Source of the DNA: CAYMUL01 sp964393605
GTDB lineage: Bacteria > Bacteroidota > Ignavibacteria > Ignavibacteriales > Ignavibacteriaceae
DNA: 64,000 nucleotides
NCBI GenBank assembly: GCA_964393605.1
Contig: CAYMUL010000004.1
Coordinates: forward strand, 62,001 to 126,000
Direction of reading: 5' to 3'
Part shown: positions 53,789 through 63,446 of the stretch, one piece after another
How positions within the stretch are numbered: the first letter of the stretch is position 1
Layout: each line of letters starts with the position of its first letter
The notes under the pieces: model-generated
What the model saw: the letters and a program-made list of their open reading frames with translations, nothing else
Told to the model about the DNA's origin: nothing
The model's database searches: none
Position numbers and translations under genes: made by a program

Positions 53789-56700
53789 ATGAACAAAAAA
53801 TTATTTTTAGTGATCTTAATTTTCACTGCAAATTTATTTTCACAACGACAGTTACCTTTTGTAACCTACGGAAATCAGGCGGCAATTGGTGAAGGTGATG
53901 ATGATTTCAGACAGATCTTTTTTTTCAAAGTTCCTTCCGATGAAAAGAAAAATTTATTTTTGAAAATATTTGATGCGGAATGTGGCGGTGCAAACGACAA
54001 TAGTTACGGCGCATACGATACAAAAATAAGATATTCATTTTACGGCGGCACAGGCGTATTCACCTCCGAAACAATTCGTTCTTCCAATCCAACCGATGAA
54101 GACGTACGAAGAGGAAATTTGATTGCGCAAGTTGAAATTGGCGATGAACCGCAATATGATAACGATTGGTACATCCTCTCCAAGTTCAATATTGATGCGG
54201 GTGAAAGCAGTGAAGGATATTCTTACTTTAAGCTTATTGTTGAAGGCATCAGCGGAAACGATGCGAATGTGTTCGAACTATTCCTAAGCACTTCCGAGTA
54301 TAGAAATTATGCACCGCAAGGATCGGAGATTTTTGCATATAGTCCAACAATTCGTCTCCCTCAAAATATTAAGGAAGCAGAAATCAGATTTCATGTACCA
54401 AAAAATGCGGGAAGATTATCTGCTCGAAATTTTGATCTTGAAGGAGGCGCGATAAAATTTGAAACGGCATTCCGCTCCGATATAAAATTGACTTCTTCGG
54501 GGAGAGGAATTTGGGCGAACGATTTTGTTGACTTAGAATTTTATGAAACCGGTCGCGACGCCGCTATTATCTTTGGACAGGGCGGTGAAAAACCAAACGA
54601 CGCTTCATTCTACTTGCTCGATGAAAATGCTAACTCAATTCCGATTCAACTCCCAATTAAAGAAAAAATGTTGAACACCCGACCAAATATCGTGTATGAA
54701 TTTAGTCCTCTTTCAGATTGCAACTCAATTGTTTTCGATGCAAAAGGTTCTAACGATAAAGATGGAAACGATCTAAGTTACGAATGGTTCTTCGGCGATG
54801 GAAGTTCAGCAAAAGGAATTCGCGCTGCTCACAGTTATTCCGAACAAAAAACAAATTCGATTTTACTATTGGTTACAGATAACTCCGGCGCAGTTGCGAA
54901 CGGTTCTTTCAAAAAATTTGACGCAATCGTTAATCGCTCGCCGATTGCGAATGCAGGAACGGATATCATCTCTTCACCACAGGCAATTATAAAGTTTGAT
55001 GCTTCTGCTTCAACCGACAGCGACGGAAAAATTGTAAAATACATTTGGGATCTCGGCGACGGAAAAATCAAAGAAGGAAAAATCATCGAACATGCTTATG
55101 CAGTTCCGAACAGATACAAAGTTAAATTGCGCGTCGAAGACGATTCATACTCCCCTTGCAATTATGCTCTCGATGAAGTAGCAGTTTGGATTAATCAATC
55201 TCCAATTTCCGAAGCTGGAATCGATCAATCAGTTTCCGTCAATCAAAAAGTTTCTTTCGATGGCAACGGAAGTATTGATGTTGATGGTAAAATTGTGAAC
55301 TACTTTTGGAACTTCGGCGATGGCGCAACAGCAGAAGGAGTTAAAGTTGAAAAAGTTTTTACTTCTGCTGGAAAATACACTGTCTCTCTCAAAGTTACAG
55401 ATGATGCACAAACAGCGAACAGTTCTCACACTGATTTATTGGTGATTTATGTGAATGACCCCCCTGTTGCGAATGCGGGAAAAGATATTACAATTGCCGT
55501 CAATGAAGTTGTTTATCTCGATGCAAGTTTGTCTCGCGATAACGATGGAAAAATTATTTTGTATCAATGGGATTTAGGCGACGGACAAAAAGCCGAAGGA
55601 ATTAATGTTGCTCATAAATATTCTCAACCCGGGAATTATAAAGTTACGCTTACGGTAAAAGATAATTCAGGAACAAATTCCGATTTGCACACCGATGAAA
55701 TGGTTGTTACTGTAAATGCGAAACCCGTTGCAGTTGCAGGCAAAGATCAAGTTGTTACACAGAGTGATTTGAAATTCGACGGCACAAATTCGAAGGATGA
55801 AGATGGTAGCGTTACTCAATACACTTGGGATTTTGGTGATGGAAATAAAAGCAATGATCCAAATCCTGCTCACTATTACACAGAACCCGGAGTGTACAAA
55901 GTCAAACTTCGCGTCAACGACAATACTCAAACGGAAAATAGTTTTGCCGAAGATGAATTCATTGTTGTTGTAAATGAAAAACCAAGTGGTGATGCCGGTC
56001 CCGATATTAAAGGTTCGCCCGGTCAACAATTATTATTCGATGCCTCTTTCTCTTTTGACCCGGACGGAAGTATCGAAGAATATTTGTGGGAATTCAGCGA
56101 CGGGAAAAATTTCAACACAAAAATTGTAACGCGAGATTTTGAACGCCCCGGAATTTATACTGCGCGGTTAACAGTTCGAGATAATACTCAACAAGAATTC
56201 GCAATCGATTTTGATGAATGTATTATTACAATTAACAATCAACCCGTGGCACGCGCCGGTGCGGATAAATTAGCCGCCCCCGACGACATGATTACTTTTG
56301 ATGCTTCCGCTTCTTTCGATCATGATGGAAAAATTGAAAAATATTTATGGCGTTTTTCCGATGATCTTTTTACTTCAAACACTTCTACTACTAAAAGAAG
56401 TTTTGATCAACCCGGCATCTACTTCGCTTATCTTACGATTACCGATAACAGCGGCACACAAAATTCTTTAGCAATGGATACAGTGCTGATTCGAATAAAT
56501 GCGTTGCCGATCTCCCGTGCGGGGAATAATGTTACTACATGCGAATTGTCAATCAGTTTTGACGGCTCACGTTCTGCTGATCCCGACGGTAATCCATTAA
56601 TCTACAAATGGAATTTTGGCGACGGAAAAGAAGTGATTGGCGGTGCAACTATTGTTCATCAATACGCCAAAGGTGGAACTTATCCTGTAATTCTCACTGT

Positions 56701-58609
56701 CGATGACGGACTCAATCTAAAAAATTCTTCGCACGTTTCTTCTTTATCTGTAACAATCAACGAACCGCCGAAAGCAGAGTGCGGTGAAGATGAAACCGTT
56801 TGCGCCGGAGAAGTTGTTAGCTTTAATGCCGGAAAATCTTTTGACCCCGAAGGTGGTTTGCTAAAATACTCGTGGGATTTTGGAGATGGCACGACTGCCG
56901 AAGGAATTAATCCAACAAAAATTTATAAGAACGGCGGCGCATATCAAGTTGTACTCAAAGTTGAAGATGATTCGGGACTCCCTTGCAACCTCGATACTGA
57001 CTCCAAAGTTCTTGTGGTTACAGAATCCCCTGTTGCTTTTGCCGGAGAAGATGTAAAAGTTTGTGCTAACACAGTCGTCAAATTTGATGGCTCGAAATCT
57101 CGTGATTACGACGGTGTTGTCAATAATTATTTTTGGGATTTCGGCGATGGCACCAGCGGCGGAGGCGCTACACCTACTCACGCTTTCGATGCACCTGGAA
57201 TTTATCGAGTTACACTAACCATTACCGGCGATGTTCGTGGAGATTGCGATAACACTGACAGTGATGAATTAATTGTTACAGTGTACGAAGCGCCTGTTGC
57301 AGATTTTTCCGCTCCTGAAATTTTTCCCGTTGATCAACCGGTTAATTTTGATGCTACAAAATCACTCGGAGGCGGCGCGGATATTATTTCGTACTCGTGG
57401 GATTTCAATGACGGCACAACCGGTGAAGGAAAAGAAGTTCAACATACTTTCAAAAAATTTGGAAATTATTTTATAAAGTTAAACGTGAAAACTAATTCGC
57501 AATCTGACTGCAATGAAACATCAATTCAAAAATTGATTGTGATAAACGATCCGCCGAAAGCAGTTGCAAAAACTCAATTAGTTACAGGCAAAAATGAAGT
57601 CATTGTGTTCGATGGTACTTCTTCTTCCGATGCAGATGGTTCAATCATTTCATATAAATGGGATTTCGGCGATGGAAATTTTGGTGAAGGTCCGATTGTT
57701 CGATACAAATATTCCAATAGTGGTAATTTTGACGCATCTTTGACCGTGACTGACAATACAACTTTGAACAACAATTCTTCGACAATAAAAATTGGAGTAG
57801 TTGTGAATGAAAACCCCGTTCCGGTTATCAATGCGGTTAAATCTGCATGCGTAAATGAAGTTGTAAAGTTTGATGGAACCGCTTCGAAAACGTCCGGAGG
57901 TGAAATCAAAAATTATGCTTGGGATTTTGGCGACGGAAGCAAAGGCAGCGGTGCAGTCATCGAACATCCTTTCAGAAATGCCGGAGTGTACAATGTTACT
58001 CTTGTTGTAGATGATGGTTTAAATCTTGGCACAAGTTTGAGCGAAACTTCTTTTCAAATAAAAGTTAATACTTTGCCGGTTGTCAAAGCAGGCAAAGATG
58101 TAGTGAGTTGTATTCACACAGAAATTACATTCGATGCCGGATTATCGTTCGATCCCGATGGCGATGAATTATTTTTCAAATGGAATTTTGGCGATGGAAA
58201 TTCTCTCGAAGGTAAAGAAGTAAAATACCAATATTCTAAAACCGGAAATTACGAGGCAGTAGTAACCGCCGATGACCGCTTCAATACTGATTGTTCAATG
58301 AATAATGATAAAGTGAATGTGCTAATCAATTCCTCTCCCACAGCAAAAATAAAACCGGTGGAAAAAGTTTTTGTTGGCGGGGCGCATGACGATGTTTTAT
58401 TCGACGGAACACTTTCTTCAGATCCCGATAATGATCCGTTAATTTATACATGGGATTTTGGAGACGGCGAAACGGCGTTTGGTGCCAAAGTTTTTCATGC
58501 TTTCAAACAACCGGGAAAGTACGTTGTTCATCTTACGGTTACGGATGACAAAAACACGCACTGCAGTCTTCACACGACAAGTATCGAGATAATCGCTCAA
58601 GCGAGATAA
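53789..58609 (+). CDS. Giant surface protein with 15 PKD repeats
   Basis: A 1606-residue exported protein. Signal peptide to about residue 19 (NLFSQ). Residues 20-290 form a unique N-terminal region with no recognised domain (AECGGANDNSYGAYDTKIRY, FELFLSTSEYRNYAP). I then count 15 PKD domains, each with the FDGxxSxDxDG...Y.WDFGDG pattern at roughly 85-90 residue spacing. Repeat 7 has a degraded WRFSDD core, and repeats 6 and 11 vary as well. It ends in the last PKD domain without a type IX sorting domain. PKD arrays act as extended stalks or binding surfaces. Co-transcribed with the LysM-FecR gene. Confidence 0.88.
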   Translation: MNKKLFLVILIFTANLFSQRQLPFVTYGNQAAIGEGDDDFRQIFFFKVPSDEKKNLFLKIFDAECGGANDNSYGAYDTKIRYSFYGGTGVFTSETIRSSNPTDEDVRRGNLIAQVEIGDEPQYDNDWYILSKFNIDAGESSEGYSYFKLIVEGISGNDANVFELFLSTSEYRNYAPQGSEIFAYSPTIRLPQNIKEAEIRFHVPKNAGRLSARNFDLEGGAIKFETAFRSDIKLTSSGRGIWANDFVDLEFYETGRDAAIIFGQGGEKPNDASFYLLDENANSIPIQLPIKEKMLNTRPNIVYEFSPLSDCNSIVFDAKGSNDKDGNDLSYEWFFGDGSSAKGIRAAHSYSEQKTNSILLLVTDNSGAVANGSFKKFDAIVNRSPIANAGTDIISSPQAIIKFDASASTDSDGKIVKYIWDLGDGKIKEGKIIEHAYAVPNRYKVKLRVEDDSYSPCNYALDEVAVWINQSPISEAGIDQSVSVNQKVSFDGNGSIDVDGKIVNYFWNFGDGATAEGVKVEKVFTSAGKYTVSLKVTDDAQTANSSHTDLLVIYVNDPPVANAGKDITIAVNEVVYLDASLSRDNDGKIILYQWDLGDGQKAEGINVAHKYSQPGNYKVTLTVKDNSGTNSDLHTDEMVVTVNAKPVAVAGKDQVVTQSDLKFDGTNSKDEDGSVTQYTWDFGDGNKSNDPNPAHYYTEPGVYKVKLRVNDNTQTENSFAEDEFIVVVNEKPSGDAGPDIKGSPGQQLLFDASFSFDPDGSIEEYLWEFSDGKNFNTKIVTRDFERPGIYTARLTVRDNTQQEFAIDFDECIITINNQPVARAGADKLAAPDDMITFDASASFDHDGKIEKYLWRFSDDLFTSNTSTTKRSFDQPGIYFAYLTITDNSGTQNSLAMDTVLIRINALPISRAGNNVTTCELSISFDGSRSADPDGNPLIYKWNFGDGKEVIGGATIVHQYAKGGTYPVILTVDDGLNLKNSSHVSSLSVTINEPPKAECGEDETVCAGEVVSFNAGKSFDPEGGLLKYSWDFGDGTTAEGINPTKIYKNGGAYQVVLKVEDDSGLPCNLDTDSKVLVVTESPVAFAGEDVKVCANTVVKFDGSKSRDYDGVVNNYFWDFGDGTSGGGATPTHAFDAPGIYRVTLTITGDVRGDCDNTDSDELIVTVYEAPVADFSAPEIFPVDQPVNFDATKSLGGGADIISYSWDFNDGTTGEGKEVQHTFKKFGNYFIKLNVKTNSQSDCNETSIQKLIVINDPPKAVAKTQLVTGKNEVIVFDGTSSSDADGSIISYKWDFGDGNFGEGPIVRYKYSNSGNFDASLTVTDNTTLNNNSSTIKIGVVVNENPVPVINAVKSACVNEVVKFDGTASKTSGGEIKNYAWDFGDGSKGSGAVIEHPFRNAGVYNVTLVVDDGLNLGTSLSETSFQIKVNTLPVVKAGKDVVSCIHTEITFDAGLSFDPDGDELFFKWNFGDGNSLEGKEVKYQYSKTGNYEAVVTADDRFNTDCSMNNDKVNVLINSSPTAKIKPVEKVFVGGAHDDVLFDGTLSSDPDNDPLIYTWDFGDGETAFGAKVFHAFKQPGKYVVHLTVTDDKNTHCSLHTTSIEIIAQAR

Positions 58610-58612
58610 TTT

Positions 58613-58681
58613 TTTTGTGTCATATTTTTCTGTCGAAGTTTTTTGAAAAAAATATCTTTGTCGGAATTTTATGACACAAAA
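58613..58681. promoter_or_regulatory. 12-bp inverted repeat downstream of the PKD gene
   Basis: TTTTGTGTCATA at 58613-58624 and TATGACACAAAA at 58670-58681 are perfect reverse complements 45 bp apart. They could base-pair in the 3' end of the PKD transcript or bind a regulator of the heat-shock genes. The arms are not G+C-rich and lack a terminal T-run, so a standard terminator is doubtful. Nothing else is seen between 58610 and 58802 apart from the hsp20 leader. Confidence 0.4.
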
Positions 58682-58802
58682 TATTTTTTGCCGCCGCTTC
58701 TTAAATAACATTCTTATAAAAAATTAGAAATCTCCACAAATAATTTCTGGCACGATTGTTTATACATTAATCTCAAAAATTAATTTTCAACAAGGAGAAA
58801 AA

Positions 58803-59192
58803 ATGTATAACGTAGAAATAAAAAATAACGGCGAACATTCTGTTCAAGAAAATCAACAAGAAACTTACAAAAAGTATGTTACGCCGATAACCGACATCTT
58901 TGAACATCCCGAAAATTTTACGATTGCGTTGCAAGTACCGGGGATCGAAAAAGAAAATCTCAAAATCAAAATTGAAAACAACACTTTGACAATCAAAGGT
59001 GAAACACAACCAATTGCAGACGATGCAAAAGCAATTATGCGCGAGAGTTGTGCAACAAATTATTTCAGAAAATTCTCTCTTTCGAATACTGTTGATGTTG
59101 AGAATATCAAAGCCGAATTGAAAAATGGAATTCTCACACTGACGCTGCCGAAAAGAGAAGAAGCAAAACCAAGAACAATAAACATTAATTAA
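58803..59192 (+). CDS. Hsp20/alpha-crystallin family small heat shock protein (first)
   Basis: A 129-residue holdase chaperone. The alpha-crystallin domain runs from about residue 32 to 120: PITDIFEHPENFTIALQVPGIEKENLKI begins it, and the terminal GILTLTLPKR is the classic GxLxxxxPK signature. The N-terminal arm is short and polar (about 30 residues). AAGGAG precedes the ATG by 6 bases. It is 12 bp ahead of a second Hsp20 gene and likely heat- or stress-induced, although no recognised heat-shock operator (CIRCE) is visible upstream. Confidence 0.92.
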   Translation: MYNVEIKNNGEHSVQENQQETYKKYVTPITDIFEHPENFTIALQVPGIEKENLKIKIENNTLTIKGETQPIADDAKAIMRESCATNYFRKFSLSNTVDVENIKAELKNGILTLTLPKREEAKPRTININ

Positions 59193-59204
59193 AAGGAGGA
59201 TATC

Positions 59205-59657
59205 ATGCCTTTAATTAAATGGAACCCCGAAAGGGACCTGATGAGACTCGATAGAGAGTTCTCTCGCTTATTTGATTTCTTTACGAATCGTTTCGATACC
59301 CGTGATGATCGCGAATATGAAAATGCTGTTTGGTATCCCTTCACCGATATTGTGGAAGATGATAATCAATACACATTAAAACTTGAACTTCCCGGCATCA
59401 AAAAAGGTGATGTAAAAATATCTTATAACAACGGTGCATTAACCGTTAGCGGCGAAAGAAAAGAAGAGAAAGAAGAAACGAATAAAAAATATCATCGCAT
59501 CGAACGTGCATATGGTAACTACTATCGTTCTTTCACTCTTCCTTCAAAAATTAAAGAAGATAAAATTTCTGCCGAATTTAGCGACGGAATTTTGACAATC
59601 GAAGTTCCGAAAGCTGAAGAAGCTAAACCGCGCGAGATCGAAATTAACGTGAAGTAA
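59205..59657 (+). CDS. Hsp20/alpha-crystallin family small heat shock protein (second)
   Basis: A 150-residue small heat shock protein. The N-terminal arm RDLMRLDREFSRLFDFF matches the widespread bacterial Hsp17 type. The alpha-crystallin domain has YPFTDIVEDDNQYTLKLELPG and ends with DGILTIEVPKAEEAKPREI, with the family GxLxxxxPK motif. A very strong AAGGAGG ribosome-binding site suggests higher translation than the first copy. The two paralogues differ in the N-arm and may form mixed oligomers. Confidence 0.94.
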   Translation: MPLIKWNPERDLMRLDREFSRLFDFFTNRFDTRDDREYENAVWYPFTDIVEDDNQYTLKLELPGIKKGDVKISYNNGALTVSGERKEEKEETNKKYHRIERAYGNYYRSFTLPSKIKEDKISAEFSDGILTIEVPKAEEAKPREIEINVK

Positions 59658-59682
59658 ATCTTATAGGTTAGTAGCAAGACCA

Positions 59683-59735
59683 TGCCCGCTTGTTGGAAAT
59701 CAAAATGAAATCAAAACTTGCGGGCAGTTATTTTT
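59683..59735 (+). terminator. Probable terminator after the Hsp20 pair
   Basis: TGCCCGC at 59683-59689 pairs with GCGGGCA at 59720-59726, followed by GTTATTTTTTTT. The G+C-rich 7-bp stem with a trailing T-run fits an intrinsic terminator, but the 30-base loop is long. Confidence 0.5.
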
Positions 59736-59780
59736 TTTATAATTTATAGTAACTATTTCAAAAAAATATTTGAGAGAAAA

Positions 59781-59981
59781 ATGAAAGAAGAAATTAAGAT
59801 TGAAGGAATGTCGTGCATGCATTGCGTTGGCGCGGTTGAAAAAGAATTGAAAAAAATTTCCGGTTTGATTGTTGAAAAAGTTGAGATTGGCAAAGCCGTA
59901 GTTCGAAATGATTCCGGTGAATTGAACCATGAAGAAATTTTTTCTGCGATAAAAGAAGCCGGGTACAATCCCGTTTCATAA
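59781..59981 (+). CDS. Heavy-metal-associated (CopZ-like) copper chaperone
   Basis: A 66-residue ferredoxin-like HMA domain. The metal-binding cysteines lie in GMSCMHCVGAVEKEL (CxxC), and the protein ends EAGYNPVS like other CopZ proteins. The ATG at 59781 has a GAGAGA ribosome-binding site; longer readings run into the terminator region. It ends 4 bp before the copper ATPase gene, whose own HMA domain is a natural docking partner. Confidence 0.88.
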   Translation: MKEEIKIEGMSCMHCVGAVEKELKKISGLIVEKVEIGKAVVRNDSGELNHEEIFSAIKEAGYNPVS

Positions 59982-59985
59982 TGCG

Positions 59986-62199
59986 ATGGCGGAATTAAAA
60001 TCTTTCAATATCCCGATCGAAGGGATGACTTGTGCGAGTTGTGTTGCACGGGTCGAGAAAGCGATAAACAAAATCGATGGCGTAAAAAATGTTTCGGTAA
60101 ATCTTGCAACCGAGCGCGCCTCATTTGAAGTTGTTAACACTTCCGAAAAATTAGAACAGATTGAAAAAGCCGTTGACGAAGCCGGCTACAAATTGCTTTT
60201 GCAGAGTGAAACTGAAACGGAAGAAAACCATGATCATCAATCTGCGCATTATCATAACTTGAGAAAAGATTTTTGGTTTTCCGCGGCGTTATCTTTTCCG
60301 GTTGCACTTGTCAGTATGATTTTAATGGGAGATTGGGCGCATTCAATCGATCATTCAATTATAGCATTTGTTTTCATATTACTTTTCATCTTCACAACTA
60401 TTGTTGTTGTGCTTCCGGGGAGACAATTTTTCATCATCAGTTATAAACTGATTAAAAAATTTCAATTCGATATGAATACGCTCGTCGCAGTAGGAACCGG
60501 TTGCGCTTATTTATATAGTTCGGTTGCACTATTCTTTCCTTCGGTTTTAAATATTTCCAATTTGATGGAACATATTTATTTTGATACGACGGTAGTCATT
60601 ATTACACTGATTTTATTGGGGAGAATGCTTGAAGCGAAAGCAAAATCTTCTTCCGCAAGCGCAATCAAAAAACTGATGGGGCTTACACCAAAATTTGCAA
60701 CAGTCAAATTAGCCGACGGAAAATTTATCGAAAAGAAAATTGAATCGATTCAAATTGGTGAAATAATTCTCGTTAAGCCGGGAGAAAAAATTCCCGTTGA
60801 CGGAAAAATTATCTCAGGAAATTCTACGATTGATGAGTCCATGCTAACCGGCGAAAGTTTGCCTGTTGAAAAACAAATTGAAGATAAAGTTTTTGCGGGA
60901 ACGGTAAATCTTGACGGAAGTATTGAATTTGAAACTTCCGCAATCGGTAATAAAACGATGCTCTCACAGATAATTAAAATTGTGGAGCAGGCACAAGCAT
61001 CAAAAGCTCCCGTGCAAAAATTAGTTGATAAAATTGCAGCGATATTTGTTCCCGCAGTAATTGTAATTGCTATTCTAACATTCGCAGTTTGGTATTTTAT
61101 TTTTGATGCGAATGCAGAAGTTGCTTTAATGAATTTTATTGCCGTTTTAATAATCGCTTGTCCATGCGCGCTTGGTTTGGCAACACCGACTGCAATAATG
61201 GTGAGTTCCGGTTTGGGTGCGGCAAACGGTATTCTCGTAAAAAATGTTGATGCATTGGAAACGGGAAATAAAGTGAACACGATTGTATTCGATAAAACAG
61301 GTACACTAACTGTCGGCAAACCGATGATAGTTGATCACTTCATCGATAAAAACTTTTCCGAAAGAGAAATTTTCAATCTCGCGTTTTCGCTCGAACAGAG
61401 ATCATCACATCCTCTTGCGAAAGCCATTGTTCAATTTGTAGAGAAGAAGAATGCGCAATTACTTGACGTTGAAAACTTTTTTTCAAATCCCGGTTTGGGA
61501 ATTGAAGCAACTATCGAGAGCAAAAAAATATTAATGGGCAGCAGAAAATTTTTGGAAAGCCGCAAAATCGGTATTGATGCAAAACATTATGAAGGAAAAT
61601 TTGGTGTCTCAATTATCGGGCTTGCAGTTGAGGCTAGATTAGCCGCACTTTTTTTTGCATCTGATAAACCGGAAGCGGATGCAAAAAATTCAATTCGCAA
61701 TCTTAAACGAAACGGAAGAGAAATAATTCTTTTAAGCGGCGATAATTTTAATACGGCAAAAAGCATTGCCGATGAGTTAGGAATTGAAGAAGTAATTGCA
61801 GAAGTAATGCCGCAAGAGAAATCAAATAAAATTTCCGAATTACAATCGAAGGGAAAAATAGTTGCGATGGTCGGCGATGGTATAAACGATTCACCCGCAT
61901 TAACACAAGCCGATCTTGGTATCGCAATCGGTAGCGGAACCGATATTGCAATTGAATCGGCAGATATAGTTTTAATGAAAAAAGATTTAGGACTGATCAA
62001 AAAAGTTTTATCTCTTTCACACAAAACAATCTTGAAAATAAAACAAAATCTTTTTTGGGCTTTTATTTATAATGTAATCGGAATACCGATTGCAGCCGCC
62101 GGAATGTTAAATCCGATTTTTGCGGCAGCTGCAATGGCATTCAGTTCCGTCAGTGTGGTTACAAATTCTTTGCTCTTGAAAAAAGCAAAACTAAATTGA
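59986..62199 (+). CDS. copA: Copper-translocating P1B-type ATPase
   Basis: Exports Cu(I) from the cytoplasm. The 737-residue protein has one N-terminal HMA domain (GMTCASC, Cys16/Cys19), a His-rich linker (ENHDHQSAHYHN) and eight predicted membrane helices. The transmembrane CPC is at 392-394 (IIACPCALGLATP), the phosphorylation site Asp436 in DKTGTLT, the nucleotide-binding SSHPLA and the hinge GDGINDSPAL. The CPC and HP residues identify the P1B-1 (copper/silver) class. Its 3' end is 5 bp from the convergent lyase gene. Confidence 0.95.
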   Translation: MAELKSFNIPIEGMTCASCVARVEKAINKIDGVKNVSVNLATERASFEVVNTSEKLEQIEKAVDEAGYKLLLQSETETEENHDHQSAHYHNLRKDFWFSAALSFPVALVSMILMGDWAHSIDHSIIAFVFILLFIFTTIVVVLPGRQFFIISYKLIKKFQFDMNTLVAVGTGCAYLYSSVALFFPSVLNISNLMEHIYFDTTVVIITLILLGRMLEAKAKSSSASAIKKLMGLTPKFATVKLADGKFIEKKIESIQIGEIILVKPGEKIPVDGKIISGNSTIDESMLTGESLPVEKQIEDKVFAGTVNLDGSIEFETSAIGNKTMLSQIIKIVEQAQASKAPVQKLVDKIAAIFVPAVIVIAILTFAVWYFIFDANAEVALMNFIAVLIIACPCALGLATPTAIMVSSGLGAANGILVKNVDALETGNKVNTIVFDKTGTLTVGKPMIVDHFIDKNFSEREIFNLAFSLEQRSSHPLAKAIVQFVEKKNAQLLDVENFFSNPGLGIEATIESKKILMGSRKFLESRKIGIDAKHYEGKFGVSIIGLAVEARLAALFFASDKPEADAKNSIRNLKRNGREIILLSGDNFNTAKSIADELGIEEVIAEVMPQEKSNKISELQSKGKIVAMVGDGINDSPALTQADLGIAIGSGTDIAIESADIVLMKKDLGLIKKVLSLSHKTILKIKQNLFWAFIYNVIGIPIAAAGMLNPIFAAAAMAFSSVSVVTNSLLLKKAKLN

Positions 62200-62204
62200 G
62201 CGAC

Positions 62205-63425
62205 TTAAACGTAGATCGCATCTTCAATAAATTTTAACTCAACGAGTGATTTTTTCATTCGTTCAAAAGTTTCCTCGATATCCTCATCTAAACCAACAGA
62301 CATGCGCACAAATCCATCGCTTAAACCCATGCTGATTTTTTCTTCTTCGGGTATTTCGGATGAAGTGCTTTTCCCCGGTGCGATGAAAAGCGTTTTATAA
62401 AAACCAAGACTAACAGCGAGATAACCCACTTTATTTTCTTGAAAACTTTCGAGCAGTTCAACTGCGCGATGCTCATCAATCGCATCGAATGTTATCATTC
62501 CGCTGAATCCATAATCGGGATTCATAAGTTGGGTCATCAATTCATGTTGCGGATGCGAGGACAAACCGGGATAAAAAACTTTCATTCCTGCTTCCTCCAA
62601 TTTTTGAGCGAGATATAAAGCATTCTTTCCATGTTGTTTCATTCTTACATGAAGAGTGTGAAGATTTTTTCTGATACTGCTTGCGCGAAGACTATCGAGA
62701 ACGGAGCCGAGCAGCATCATCACACCTTCGGTTGCGTTTGTCATTTTGTAAATCAATTCTTTCGAGCCGCAAATACATCCTGCAACTACATCGCTTGCAC
62801 CGTTGATATACTTGGTTATACTGTGAATCACAATATCTGCGCCCTGTTTTGCCGGGGAAAAAACAAGCGGCGTAAAAGTATTATCGACAACCAATTTCAA
62901 ATTGTATGAGTGAGCAAGTTTTGATAACTCCGGAATATTTGCAACTTCGAGAAGCGGATTGCTCAGAGTTTCTGTGTAAATATATTTTGTTTTTTTGGTG
63001 ATTGCCGACTCCACTGCTTCCAAATCAGAAATCTCAACAAACTTTACAGTTACACCGAATCGTGGTAAAAAGTTTTTGAAGAGTGCATAAGTTCCGCCAT
63101 AAATTTTTCTACTGCTGATTATTTCATCTCCGGCATTGCAGAGTTGCATCGCGACCGCTACAATTGCGCTTATTCCGGATGCAGTAACAATCGCTTCTTC
63201 AGTTCCTTCCATCTCGGCAAGAGTTTTGGAAAGGAATTGATTCATCGGCTCGGTTTGACGAGCATAAAGGAAGCATCCTTCCAATTCATGTTCGAAAAGG
63301 TCTTTCATCTTTTCCGCGTGAAGAAATGTAAAAGTTGTTGAATCGGTAACGGAAGGATTCACTCCCCCGAATTCTCCGAATACCCAATGATCTTGTATCG
63401 CTTGAGCGGGATTAAATTTTTTCAT
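62205..63425 (-). CDS. Cys/Met metabolism PLP enzyme (methionine gamma-lyase-like)
   Basis: A 406-residue PLP enzyme of the cystathionine/methionine gamma-lyase family. PLP-lysine Lys205 is in HSITKYINGASDV and the ring-binding Asp181 in VVDNTFTP. The YARQTEPMNQFL segment corresponds to the family YSRxxNPT loop but reads PM in place of PT. It probably cleaves or makes a sulfur amino acid, for example methionine to methanethiol, ammonia and 2-oxobutyrate. The reaction within the family cannot be settled by sequence alone. Immediately upstream lies an Lrp/AsnC gene in the same orientation, a pairing typical of amino-acid catabolism. Confidence 0.87.
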   Translation of the reverse strand: MKKFNPAQAIQDHWVFGEFGGVNPSVTDSTTFTFLHAEKMKDLFEHELEGCFLYARQTEPMNQFLSKTLAEMEGTEEAIVTASGISAIVAVAMQLCNAGDEIISSRKIYGGTYALFKNFLPRFGVTVKFVEISDLEAVESAITKKTKYIYTETLSNPLLEVANIPELSKLAHSYNLKLVVDNTFTPLVFSPAKQGADIVIHSITKYINGASDVVAGCICGSKELIYKMTNATEGVMMLLGSVLDSLRASSIRKNLHTLHVRMKQHGKNALYLAQKLEEAGMKVFYPGLSSHPQHELMTQLMNPDYGFSGMITFDAIDEHRAVELLESFQENKVGYLAVSLGFYKTLFIAPGKSTSSEIPEEEKISMGLSDGFVRMSVGLDEDIEETFERMKKSLVELKFIEDAIYV

Positions 63426-63446
63426 GTTTCTATTCCTATTTTTAGT

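Noticed and set aside
54700..58600. Regularly spaced repeats suggestive of a CRISPR-like or minisatellite array
   Set aside because: Spacing of about 260-270 bp and reading-frame conservation show that these are PKD domain codons within one gene.
58748..58763. Possible sigma-54 promoter before hsp20 (TGGCACG perfect for -24)
   Set aside because: The expected -12 TTGC reads TTTA, losing the essential GC, so the match is half a site only.
60750..61319. Antisense open frame (189 codons) inside copA
   Set aside because: Low-complexity residue composition and no homology; copA is certain on the plus strand.
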